Position numbers and translations under genes: made by a program. Shown here piece by piece: positions 16,143 through 24,239 of a stretch of 64,000 nt of DNA. The stretch is from contig JALEFZ010000088.1 of NCBI GenBank assembly GCA_022760475.1, forward strand, positions 248,001 through 312,000, read 5' to 3'. Source of the DNA: Bacteroidia bacterium (lineage in GTDB: Bacteria; Bacteroidota; Bacteroidia; J057). Under the pieces are notes generated by a model, which did no database searches, was not told the origin of the DNA, and worked only from the letters and a program-made list of their open reading frames with translations. The first letter of the stretch is position 1, and each line of letters starts with the position of its first letter.

Positions 16143-18902
16143 TTAGACTTCAACGGTATCGCTATTTAGTTCAAAAGCTTCGTGAATAATCTGCTTTTGT
16201 TCTGCCTCGTGCTGCTTGTAATATCCCGTAGCAGGGGTTGAGGATGGCTTTCGGCCAATATATTTCATTTCTACTTCGGTTACCACTCGCAGGATATAGT
16301 TCCAAGGGCCCATGTTGCGTGGTTCTTCCTGAACCCAGCACCAATCTGCACCCTTATACTTGGCAATCATTTCGCGAAGCTGCTTGATTGGCAACGGATA
16401 GAGTTGTTCCATCCTCAAAATGGCAACATCCTTTCTCCCGGTAGTTTCTTGCTCCTCAAGCAAGTCGTAATAGATTTTACCTGAACAAATCAATACACGT
16501 TTTACGTCTTTGGCCTCAACTGCATGGTCATCTATCAACTCCATGAACCTGGTTCCAGGACCCATCTCTTCCAATTTGGAAACTGCCTTAGGATAGCGAA
16601 GAAGTTTCTTGGGGGTAAAGTAGATCAATGGGATACGGAAGTCCCGCTTCAACTGTCTTCTCAAAGAGTGGAAGAAGTTTGCAGGAGTAGTGATATTCAT
16701 AATCTGCATGTTCTTCCTCGCACAAATCTCGAGGTACCTTTCGAGGCGAGCGGAGGAGTGCTCCGGCCCTTGGCCTTCAAACCCATGTGGAAGATACATG
16801 ACGAGTCCACTCATTCTCTGCCACTTGGTCTCGGCACTTGAGATGTACTGGTCCATGACAATTTGACCACCATTAGCAAAGTCTCCAAATTGAGCCTCCC
16901 AAATGACAAGATTGTTGGGGTTCGAAATAGAGTATCCATATTCAAAGCCCAGAACACCATACTCCGAAAGAAGTGAGTTGTAGGCAATATATTTTTCCTG
17001 GTCGCCGGGGCGAATGTTGTTGAGTCCGATCCACTCATTTTCGGCATCAGTACTTAGCAATACAGAATGCCTGTGGGAGAAAGTTCCTCTGCGTACGTCC
17101 TGGCCACTCAGCCTGATAGGGTGTCCTTCCAAAAGAAGGCTTCCATAGGCCAAAAGTTCACCAAGTGCCCAGTCAAGTCTGTCTTCCGCAACCATTTTCA
17201 TTCGATCACCGAAGAGTTTGCGAATTTTCTTGTGGGCAGCAAAATTCTCAGGGATATCATGGATTTTTTGAGCAATCTCATTCAGCCTATCCATGTCAAT
17301 ACCAGTATTCATGGAATCCTGCATGAAATCATCATTTTCCACCCGTCTGATACCTTCCCACTCGCCTTTTAGGTAAGGGGCATATTCAAGAGATTTGGTC
17401 GCTCTGGATTGCTCAAGTTCACCCTGAAGTTCCTTTTTGAATTCTTTTTCCAACTCTTTGGCCATGGTCGCCTCGAATTCGTTGGAGTGCATCAACTTTT
17501 CGAAGTAGATTTTCCTTGGATCAGGATGTTTTTTGATGATGTCATATAGCAAAGGCTGTGTGAACGCGGGCTCATCAGCCTCGTTGTGGCCATGGCGGCG
17601 ATAACCCAGGAGGTCGATGAATACATCTTTGTGAAACTCCTGACGGAATTCCATCGCCAACTCAATGGCGAAGACAACGGCCTCTACATCGTCCCCATTG
17701 ACATGGAACACAGGAGATTGGGTTACCTTGGCAACGTCTGTACAATATGTACTTGAGCGTCCATCAAGATAGTTGGTCGTAAATCCAACCTGGTTGTTGG
17801 CGGCAATATGAATGGTTCCTCCTGTCTTATAGCCTTCTAGCATAGACATTTGAATCACCTCATATACGACTCCCTGACCTGCAAGTGCCGCATCACCATG
17901 AATCAGGATTGGGCACAATTTGCTATAATCTCCCTCAAAACGGCCATCAATTTTCGCTCTGGCGGCGCCCTGTACCACAGGATCTACTGCTTCAAGGTGA
18001 GAAGGGTTAGGCATAAGGCTCAAGTGAACCTGATTGCCACTTTCTGTATCGATATCCGCAGAATATCCAAGGTGATACTTTACATCTCCCTGGAAAACAC
18101 CATCGGTATATTCTTTTCCTTCAAATTCTGAGAAAATCTCGTCATACTCTTTTCGAAGGATATTTGTAAGCACATTTAGACGGCCACGGTGAGCCATTCC
18201 TATGACAAATTCCTGGATGCCAATGTCAGCTCCCTTTTCAATGATGGCATCCATGGCAGGAATCAGGGTTTCAAGTCCCTCCAAAGAGAAACGCTTCTGA
18301 CCTACATACTTGGTTCCCAGAAATTTTTCGAAGATTACCGCCTTATTTAGCATTTGAAGGAGGTGCTTTTTCTTCTCAACTGAAAAGTTGGGCGTATTTC
18401 TGGATGTCTCCATCTTGTCCTGGAGCCATTTTTTGATTTCAGGTTTGCGAACGTAGGTAAACTCTGCCCCGATTGACTGGCGATAGGTTTGCTCAAGTAA
18501 GTTAAGGATATCCTTGAGGGTGCTTGCCCCCAGGCCTACATCCTTGCCTGCTTGAAAGGTTGTACCCAGATCAGCTTCAGAAAGCCCAAAATTTTCCAGG
18601 TCTAGGGTAGGACTGTACTTTCGGCGTTCACGTACAGGATTGGTTTTGGTAAATAAATGTCCCCTGGTGCGGTAAGCATTGATGAGATTCAGGACATTAA
18701 TTTCTTTGGATGCAGCCTCACTGTTGGATGCTGCTACGGCGGCTCCCATGTCGCCATTTGTAGTATTCAGTGCAAAATCAAAACCAGCAAAAAACTGCTG
18801 CCATTCTTCACCGACAGATCCAGGATCTTGCTTAAAAGCCTGGTACATGCTGTCAATATAGGCGGGATTGCTGTTACTGAGGAAAGATAGCCTGTCAGCC
18901 AT
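16143..18902 (-). CDS. sucA: 2-oxoglutarate dehydrogenase E1 component
   Basis: The 919-residue thiamine-diphosphate enzyme decarboxylates 2-oxoglutarate in the TCA cycle and passes the succinyl group to the E2 lipoyl domain. Visible hallmarks are the N-terminal NPAYIDSMYQAF segment with EEWQQFF, the GMAHRGRLNVL motif, the TPP-binding IHGDAALAGQG and AANNQVGFTT stretch, and the C-terminal WEAQFGDFANGGQ region. Length is normal. No sucB (E2) neighbour is present: upstream is an S41 peptidase and downstream a bidirectional terminator, so E1 is encoded apart from its partner within this window. Confidence 0.95.
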   Translation of the reverse strand: MADRLSFLSNSNPAYIDSMYQAFKQDPGSVGEEWQQFFAGFDFALNTTNGDMGAAVAASNSEAASKEINVLNLINAYRTRGHLFTKTNPVRERRKYSPTLDLENFGLSEADLGTTFQAGKDVGLGASTLKDILNLLEQTYRQSIGAEFTYVRKPEIKKWLQDKMETSRNTPNFSVEKKKHLLQMLNKAVIFEKFLGTKYVGQKRFSLEGLETLIPAMDAIIEKGADIGIQEFVIGMAHRGRLNVLTNILRKEYDEIFSEFEGKEYTDGVFQGDVKYHLGYSADIDTESGNQVHLSLMPNPSHLEAVDPVVQGAARAKIDGRFEGDYSKLCPILIHGDAALAGQGVVYEVIQMSMLEGYKTGGTIHIAANNQVGFTTNYLDGRSSTYCTDVAKVTQSPVFHVNGDDVEAVVFAIELAMEFRQEFHKDVFIDLLGYRRHGHNEADEPAFTQPLLYDIIKKHPDPRKIYFEKLMHSNEFEATMAKELEKEFKKELQGELEQSRATKSLEYAPYLKGEWEGIRRVENDDFMQDSMNTGIDMDRLNEIAQKIHDIPENFAAHKKIRKLFGDRMKMVAEDRLDWALGELLAYGSLLLEGHPIRLSGQDVRRGTFSHRHSVLLSTDAENEWIGLNNIRPGDQEKYIAYNSLLSEYGVLGFEYGYSISNPNNLVIWEAQFGDFANGGQIVMDQYISSAETKWQRMSGLVMYLPHGFEGQGPEHSSARLERYLEICARKNMQIMNITTPANFFHSLRRQLKRDFRIPLIYFTPKKLLRYPKAVSKLEEMGPGTRFMELIDDHAVEAKDVKRVLICSGKIYYDLLEEQETTGRKDVAILRMEQLYPLPIKQLREMIAKYKGADWCWVQEEPRNMGPWNYILRVVTEVEMKYIGRKPSSTPATGYYKQHEAEQKQIIHEAFELNSDTVEV

Positions 18903-19142
18903 TATTGTGTGTTCCTTTTATTAAAAAAATCAGTCTTATACAATAGTTCTAACTTTTTACGGAAAGATCAAATGAAAGTAGCAAAAGATTTTAGAAAGTT
19001 CGACGATATTGATCAATTGAAAAAAGTAATTTTCCGATTTTTTGTTAGAGAGCTAATGCTTGTCTCAGCCTCAAGAAGAAACTACCCTAAATCCCTTGAA
19101 CCTGTTATCTTTATTCCACTTTAGACACCTCTTTTTCTATGT

Positions 19143-20819
19143 TTATGGTTTGGGATTCAGAATAAGGTCAACTGCATATTCCAGTACCTCATCTTTTCCT
19201 TCCCTTATGCCCTCAAGGCTAGGTTTGATCTCAAAATCAGGAATAATTCCAATTCGTTGTGTTTCTCTGCCATCAGGATAGTACACGCCAAGTCCTGTGA
19301 ATGCTGCCCTGATTCCTCCAGGCATGGTAATAGAGGTTACATTTCCATCTGCACCTGCGGTTTGGGAACCGACGGTAACTGAATTTGGGAAGGTTTGCAA
19401 GGCCATGACGGTGAACTCAGCATGACTTTGGGTGGACTCATCTTGCAGAATAAATACCTTGCCGAGATAGGGATTGCTATTTTTGCGCTTGCCCACCTTA
19501 TAAACTTCAGGATACCATTTTAATGTGCCTGGGTATAGTGGATCAGGATAGGTAAACTTGACAAAAGGCTCCTCATTGGGTAATAAGAGCCTGCAAACTT
19601 CATAAAGGGTCCCCTTTGGGTAGTTTCGAACATCAAAGATTATTGCCTGCGTTTCTTTGAGTTCTTTCATCATTTTCCTGGCCTCACCTTGTTCCAACCT
19701 GCCCATGTCAACATAACCAATGTTGTCATCCATCATTCGCCAATGTGCGACTTCTTCCCTGTTGTAATACTCTTTGTAATAAGAATAAAAACTGGAGTTA
19801 GGAGTACTGGCGACCTGAGCTCTTTTGATTCCTGAACTTCCTTCTACAACCATCTCAATCTTTTCAGTAGTAACGAAGGTCAGATAACTCATGATATTTC
19901 GAATGGTAGTTGGGGTATTAGATGCGATGCAGTGTGGCTCCAGCTCTTTTTGAAGGCTATCAATGGCTTTTCCATTAATTTCCAGGATAATATCTCCCAC
20001 GGTGAATGGACTTTGAGGAATCTCATTGTGCTGGATAAGTTCACTTATTACCACTTTTCCATCAATGAATCGGAGTCTAAAGGGAAGTCGGTAATTTCCA
20101 AATGCCTCTGACCAAATTTGGCTTGAATAGTTTGAGTGGCTATCTAGGATTTCCGCTGTCAAGAATCTTCCTGCATCATGGTAGGCTTTTGCATCCGCAG
20201 CCCCATAAAACTGGGGGACATAAGCTGTCAAGACATCATTCCAATCTTTGTCAATCAGGTATTTGTAAGGATAAAAATATTGGATGGCATTCCAGTATCG
20301 AAATAAGGCCAACATTCTGTATGGCATCGAAGGGTATACCATATTTATATAGGTCTTTTCATTTCTAAAATCAGGGGGACCACCAAATGGATTTTGATGG
20401 AATGCATAGTAGGGCTCACTTTGGATTCTATGATTTATGACGTTGAGCAGTTGTTGTTTCAAGCCGATGGTGAGCCATTTGGAATCATTCAGGAAATCAA
20501 GATCCAGGTTTCGAAGAAGGCTGTCTTGACTGGGTGCTGGTCTCTGGATAGATAGCCCGGTTGGTCCTGCCGCAGCAATCCAATGATCCATCAAATCCTG
20601 AATATCCTGCCGAGAAGGAAGGCTATCAAGTTTTTCGAGATCACTGACCAAAACAGAATCCCAGTCTATTTTACCCTGGGCGACCCTGGGATGGTAATAT
20701 TTTAGGAATCCCCATGTTTGGCAAAGGGGTTCCATAAAAGAAAGCTCTTCTTTACTTTGTGAATAAGAAAAATTTGCAAGGGAAAGCATACCCGCCAACA
20801 GCAGTAGAATGGGTTTCAT
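19143..20819 (-). CDS. Exported S41-family peptidase
   Basis: The 558-residue protein has a signal peptide (MKPILLLLAG core, cleavage after SYS-Q near residue 20). A helical N-terminal domain of the kind found in Bacteroidota S41 peptidases (LCQTWGFLKYYHP) is followed by a PDZ-like segment (FTVGDIILEINGKAID) and the C-terminal protease fold. The nucleophile lies in DESTQSHAEF near residue 463, with VGSQTAGADGNV after it. Such tail-specific proteases cut periplasmic substrates. The gene is upstream of sucA on the same strand but separated by 240 bp, so co-transcription is doubtful. Confidence 0.82.
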   Translation of the reverse strand: MKPILLLLAGMLSLANFSYSQSKEELSFMEPLCQTWGFLKYYHPRVAQGKIDWDSVLVSDLEKLDSLPSRQDIQDLMDHWIAAAGPTGLSIQRPAPSQDSLLRNLDLDFLNDSKWLTIGLKQQLLNVINHRIQSEPYYAFHQNPFGGPPDFRNEKTYINMVYPSMPYRMLALFRYWNAIQYFYPYKYLIDKDWNDVLTAYVPQFYGAADAKAYHDAGRFLTAEILDSHSNYSSQIWSEAFGNYRLPFRLRFIDGKVVISELIQHNEIPQSPFTVGDIILEINGKAIDSLQKELEPHCIASNTPTTIRNIMSYLTFVTTEKIEMVVEGSSGIKRAQVASTPNSSFYSYYKEYYNREEVAHWRMMDDNIGYVDMGRLEQGEARKMMKELKETQAIIFDVRNYPKGTLYEVCRLLLPNEEPFVKFTYPDPLYPGTLKWYPEVYKVGKRKNSNPYLGKVFILQDESTQSHAEFTVMALQTFPNSVTVGSQTAGADGNVTSITMPGGIRAAFTGLGVYYPDGRETQRIGIIPDFEIKPSLEGIREGKDEVLEYAVDLILNPKP

Positions 20820-20932
20820 GGAGGAAATGATTTTTAGTAGAAAACATTTTTAGCCGGGGGAAAGCTCTTGACTTATTTCTATTTTCGTAAAATTAGGTAT
20901 TTCATTTGAATTAGAATAATCTCAGAGATAAT

Positions 20933-21259
20933 ATGAAAATATTTTGGATCATTTGTGCCATTCTATTCTCTGCCATTCTTTTTATGTGGGGAGTGAATGC
21001 CTCTCAGCCTAAGGCCACACATCAGTTCGATCCAAATAAATGTACCCGATTTTGCCATGATAAAGGCTGTCCACATTTTGAAAGAAGAAAAAATAGCTTT
21101 CCTGACTGGGCTGTATCTCTTTATCAATCCAATATTTCTATGCTAAAAAACAATGTCTTTGGTTTGAGCTATCGGGAGGCTAATGTGCTGCTTTATGTGC
21201 TCCTCGTCCCAATTTTGAGTCTCACCCTGCTTTGGGGATTATTAAGGAAAAAGAAATGA
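20933..21259 (+). CDS. Small membrane protein, unknown family, copy 1
   Basis: The 108-residue protein has an N-terminal hydrophobic segment (residues 3-20), a short Cys/His-rich stretch CTRFCHDKGCPHF at about 37-49, and a C-terminal hydrophobic helix after the motif GLSYREANVLLYVLLVP. The C-terminal half matches the downstream protein (GISYEEFNFWLFLVLMP), so the two are paralogs. The Cys/His stretch could bind a metal or form disulfides outside the membrane. Function unknown. Its TGA overlaps the next gene's ATG (ATGA), indicating translational coupling. Confidence 0.6.
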   Translation: MKIFWIICAILFSAILFMWGVNASQPKATHQFDPNKCTRFCHDKGCPHFERRKNSFPDWAVSLYQSNISMLKNNVFGLSYREANVLLYVLLVPILSLTLLWGLLRKKK

Positions 21260-21444
21260 ACAAACTGCTTGAAAAAATATATTGGTTCTGCACAGATTTT
21301 TGCGTCAATGCATCAAATATCCTGGGCATCAGTTATGAGGAGTTTAATTTTTGGCTCTTTCTTGTGTTGATGCCCTTGGGCTTGTTGCTGTTGGTTATGT
21401 TAAATGTTTGGAAGTATTTGCTTAGGCCGATAAGTAAGTCTTGA
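21256..21444 (+). CDS. Small membrane protein, unknown family, copy 2
   Basis: The 62-residue product starts at the ATG overlapping the upstream stop by 4 bases. It has one amphipathic N-terminal helix with two Cys, the motif GISYEEFNFWLF and one strong membrane helix ending in basic residues. It lacks the extra N-terminal helix and Cys/His stretch of its upstream paralog. The shared G(L/I)SYxExN signature suggests a family of small membrane proteins of unknown role. Confidence 0.55.
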   Translation: MNKLLEKIYWFCTDFCVNASNILGISYEEFNFWLFLVLMPLGLLLLVMLNVWKYLLRPISKS

Positions 21445-21634
21445 TTTCGAGGGAGTTAACCTAATGTATAGGCCATGACCAAATCAGTTGTGTTAATAAT
21501 TTCATCAATTTGAAATAATCCCATAACTTAAGCCTTTGATCTTTATGTTGGTTAATTGGAACGATTGCTTAATGATCTCAAGAGTTTTAAATTTAATCCC
21601 CCAAAAATAAAGACACACAAGCTTTCCCTTAATC

Positions 21635-22618
21635 ATGAATAACAACCTCAGCCTTCTGTTAAGTTTGGCCCTTATAACCCTCCTCCAGGCCTGCGGCTCA
21701 AAACCTCAAGATCCCATCAGCCTCACGCCAGACTGGAATGTAGGGGATAGCATGCAATTTGAAGTGAGCATTATCCAGGCCCGCTATAACGGCTATAATC
21801 TTTTGGCGGCAGACACGCAAACCTACAGTTATGAAGCCAGGATTTTGGAAAAGGCAGTAGATCATTACCTCATCCAATGGGATGATAACAAGAGCCTTCC
21901 AAAAAAGATGTTGGAAAATTCAGGTAAAAAGATGGAAGAACTGATCAGTGAAGCAGAGGAATTTTTCAAACTGATTCCAGAAGATATGCTCCCTGTTTAC
22001 AGGACGGACCTGAACGGTACATTCCAAGGACTGGAGAACTTCGATACCCTTCAATCAATTTTTACTAAATTGATTGATCATACGCTGAAAAACTTCGAGA
22101 AGGAATACAATTTGTCCGCAGAGGATCAAAAAAGAATCGACCCTATATATAGTATCATGTCGTCCAGGGTGGGACTGGAAGAATTTATATTAAAAGATGC
22201 CCTATTGATTCATAAAGCCCTTGGAAAAACCTATACCCTCGGGGATACAATTTTTGACACCCATACATCAGCAGGAGATACGTGGGGCATTGCCTTAAGG
22301 CCTGACTCCAAAATTTATCTCAAAAGACTTGAACCTGAAAAAAAGGAAATGTTGATTCAGGAAGACTACATTACCCCTGGAAAACAAATTAAAGAGGCTT
22401 ATGAAAATTTCCTCGTCAAAACCGGTATTGAAGATTCTCTTGCAAATGCCATGGTAGAGCAGGCTGACATTGATTTCAATGGATCTGTTCAAAGCCTTTT
22501 CAAATACGAGTCTGCCACTCCCTTGAAGATCAGCATGTACAAGGAACTTAAGGTCAAAGGGCCTATGGGAGAATCCTCTTTGGTTGTCTCCCAAACCATT
22601 AGAAACAAGAATCCATAG
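21635..22618 (+). CDS. Lipoprotein of unknown function
   Basis: The 327-residue protein has a lipoprotein signal peptide with lipobox LQAC (Cys20). The mature part begins with a DWNVGDSMQFEV beta strand and continues as a mostly helical and beta mix without recognisable catalytic motifs. Similar openings occur in Bacteroidota periplasmic proteins that measure a 'system response' domain, but I cannot name a family. It stands alone; a structured intergenic segment follows at 22635-22682. Confidence 0.65.
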   Translation: MNNNLSLLLSLALITLLQACGSKPQDPISLTPDWNVGDSMQFEVSIIQARYNGYNLLAADTQTYSYEARILEKAVDHYLIQWDDNKSLPKKMLENSGKKMEELISEAEEFFKLIPEDMLPVYRTDLNGTFQGLENFDTLQSIFTKLIDHTLKNFEKEYNLSAEDQKRIDPIYSIMSSRVGLEEFILKDALLIHKALGKTYTLGDTIFDTHTSAGDTWGIALRPDSKIYLKRLEPEKKEMLIQEDYITPGKQIKEAYENFLVKTGIEDSLANAMVEQADIDFNGSVQSLFKYESATPLKISMYKELKVKGPMGESSLVVSQTIRNKNP

Positions 22619-22634
22619 CTGAATTTGTACTTCA

Positions 22635-22682
22635 CTTGATGAACAAGTCTTTTGACTTGGTAGGCGAGTCGACTACATCAAG
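22635..22682. other. Nested inverted repeats between lipoprotein and VWA genes
   Basis: An outer 7-bp pair (22635-22641 with 22676-22682) encloses a 6-bp hairpin with a TTTT loop (22644-22649 with 22654-22659) and an AGTCGACT self-complementary octamer. The folded form would be a multi-branched RNA. It could end the lipoprotein transcript or form part of the next gene's leader. Confidence 0.35.
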
Positions 22683-22743
22683 CCTATCTCTCTAACTTGG
22701 GAATAAGTTAAATCAGGGCACTTTGCCCCCAATACTTCTTCCC

Positions 22744-24105
22744 ATGAAAATGAAATTTTTGCTTGTCGCCATCCTCCTGGCTTCCCTAAGTCTCCCCGTC
22801 TGGGGACAGAAGGGCTTTTCTACCAGTTCGGTTCATCAAAACAGCTCCTTAGCCATTGCAAGCCCCGATCAGGTGGTGGTGAAAGAATACCTCAATTACC
22901 ATGATCATAATATCCCACGTCCGCGAAGAGGGGCTCCCCTGAGATTGAGCATGGATCATTACCGAGTGGATACAGAAAAACTCATCCTCCAGGTAGGTAT
23001 TGCTACGAAAGAAGAACATGGACAAAACAGCAGAAAGCCTGTGAATGTCTGCCTTGTGATTGACAAAAGTGGGTCCATGCATTATGAAAACAGAATGGGG
23101 AAAGTAAAGGCAGCCATCCAATCATTTGTAAAAGGCCTTGGGCCAGAGGATTTTATTTCGGTTGTGGCCTATGATGGCAGTGCCTTGGCTATTGTCTCTG
23201 GAATGAACGCCAGAAATGCGGATTGGATTGTGGGTATCGTCAATAACATTCAACCTGGAGGATCTACCAATATCCATGGCGGACTTATGCTGGGCTATAA
23301 AGTAGTGATGAAAAATTATTCTCCGGACTTTAGCAACAAGCTGATTTTGTTGACCGATGGCCTGGCAACCTCAGGAATTACCGTAGAAAGTGAGATCGTT
23401 CGTGCATCCGAAAGCTATAACCGCGAAGGGATTGACATTTCTACCATAGGAGTTGGCAATAATTTGAATCACAGTTTACTGAAGCAATTGGCGGACAAAG
23501 GCCGTGGAGCCAACCATTTTATTGGCGATGCTGAAAGTGATATGATCAAGGTGTTTGAGCAAGAATTGCAGAGCCTCATTGCACCGGTGGGGAAGGAGGT
23601 ATCCCTTGAAATAGAAATTCCCTTTGGATACGTATTGAGGGATATTTATGGCTATGAATATAGCTTCGTCGCAAAAAATACCGTGAAAGTTCCATTGAAA
23701 AACATCAATCAAGGGTTGACACAGGTGATCCAGTGCGAACTTCAAGCCATTAGACCAACATTAAGAGGTAGTACAGTTTCCTACTCCCAATTAACCTACC
23801 GCTCAACCGATGATTTTAAGGTAAATAAGGTGAGAACCGAGCATCCCTTCAGCAAGGCAATATTTTCCAATCCAGAGGTACCTAAGTCTTACCATATTGC
23901 CCAGATGGCCTTGGCCTTGAAACAAATGGCTACCCAGGTAGCAGAAAATCAACCTGAGAGAGCTGCCGTAGGGCTTGAAATCGCAATTGCCCAGGCCAAA
24001 GAAGACCTCATTGAAAGGTGGGACGCTGACCTGATGCGGGTAGAACAAATTCTCAACAAGGAATTAAAGAAAATCGAGCGCTTTAATGCCACTGCGAAAT
24101 ACTGA
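22744..24105 (+). CDS. Exported von Willebrand factor A domain protein
   Basis: The 453-residue protein has a signal peptide ending at VWGQ and a VWA domain with an intact MIDAS: DKSGS at about residues 107-111, a downstream Thr in GGSTN, and LLTDG. This resembles the YfbK/YP_ VWA family, with an N-terminal segment (EYLNYHDHNIPRPRRG) that in relatives precedes the VWA domain. The ATG at 22744 is chosen over an upstream TTG because it starts the signal peptide. A possible promoter has TTG at 22697-22699 and GCACTTTG at 22718-22725, one mismatch from consensus. Likely role: metal-dependent protein-protein interaction in the periplasm. Confidence 0.8.
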   Translation: MKMKFLLVAILLASLSLPVWGQKGFSTSSVHQNSSLAIASPDQVVVKEYLNYHDHNIPRPRRGAPLRLSMDHYRVDTEKLILQVGIATKEEHGQNSRKPVNVCLVIDKSGSMHYENRMGKVKAAIQSFVKGLGPEDFISVVAYDGSALAIVSGMNARNADWIVGIVNNIQPGGSTNIHGGLMLGYKVVMKNYSPDFSNKLILLTDGLATSGITVESEIVRASESYNREGIDISTIGVGNNLNHSLLKQLADKGRGANHFIGDAESDMIKVFEQELQSLIAPVGKEVSLEIEIPFGYVLRDIYGYEYSFVAKNTVKVPLKNINQGLTQVIQCELQAIRPTLRGSTVSYSQLTYRSTDDFKVNKVRTEHPFSKAIFSNPEVPKSYHIAQMALALKQMATQVAENQPERAAVGLEIAIAQAKEDLIERWDADLMRVEQILNKELKKIERFNATAKY

Positions 24106-24129
24106 CTCTTTTTCTCTCTTAGGTTTCCA

Positions 24130-24157
24130 GGGCTGGGTTGAGTAATCAATCCAGCCC
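24130..24157. terminator. Hairpin downstream of the VWA gene
   Basis: Twelve-base arms (24130-24141 and 24146-24157) pair with one G-U and a 4-base loop, 24 bp after the VWA stop. No T-run follows, so it may stabilise the 3' end rather than act alone as a terminator. Confidence 0.45.
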
Positions 24158-24239
24158 GCCTGATTGTTAAGGAGGTTTGACAAGGCTATTTTTCTTTGGT
24201 TAATTGTACGAAAGCAGTATCAATTCCTCCAGCTTCACC

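Noticed and set aside
22723-22743. TTG start for the VWA protein
   Set aside because: It would add residues before a normal signal peptide; ATG at 22744 is better.
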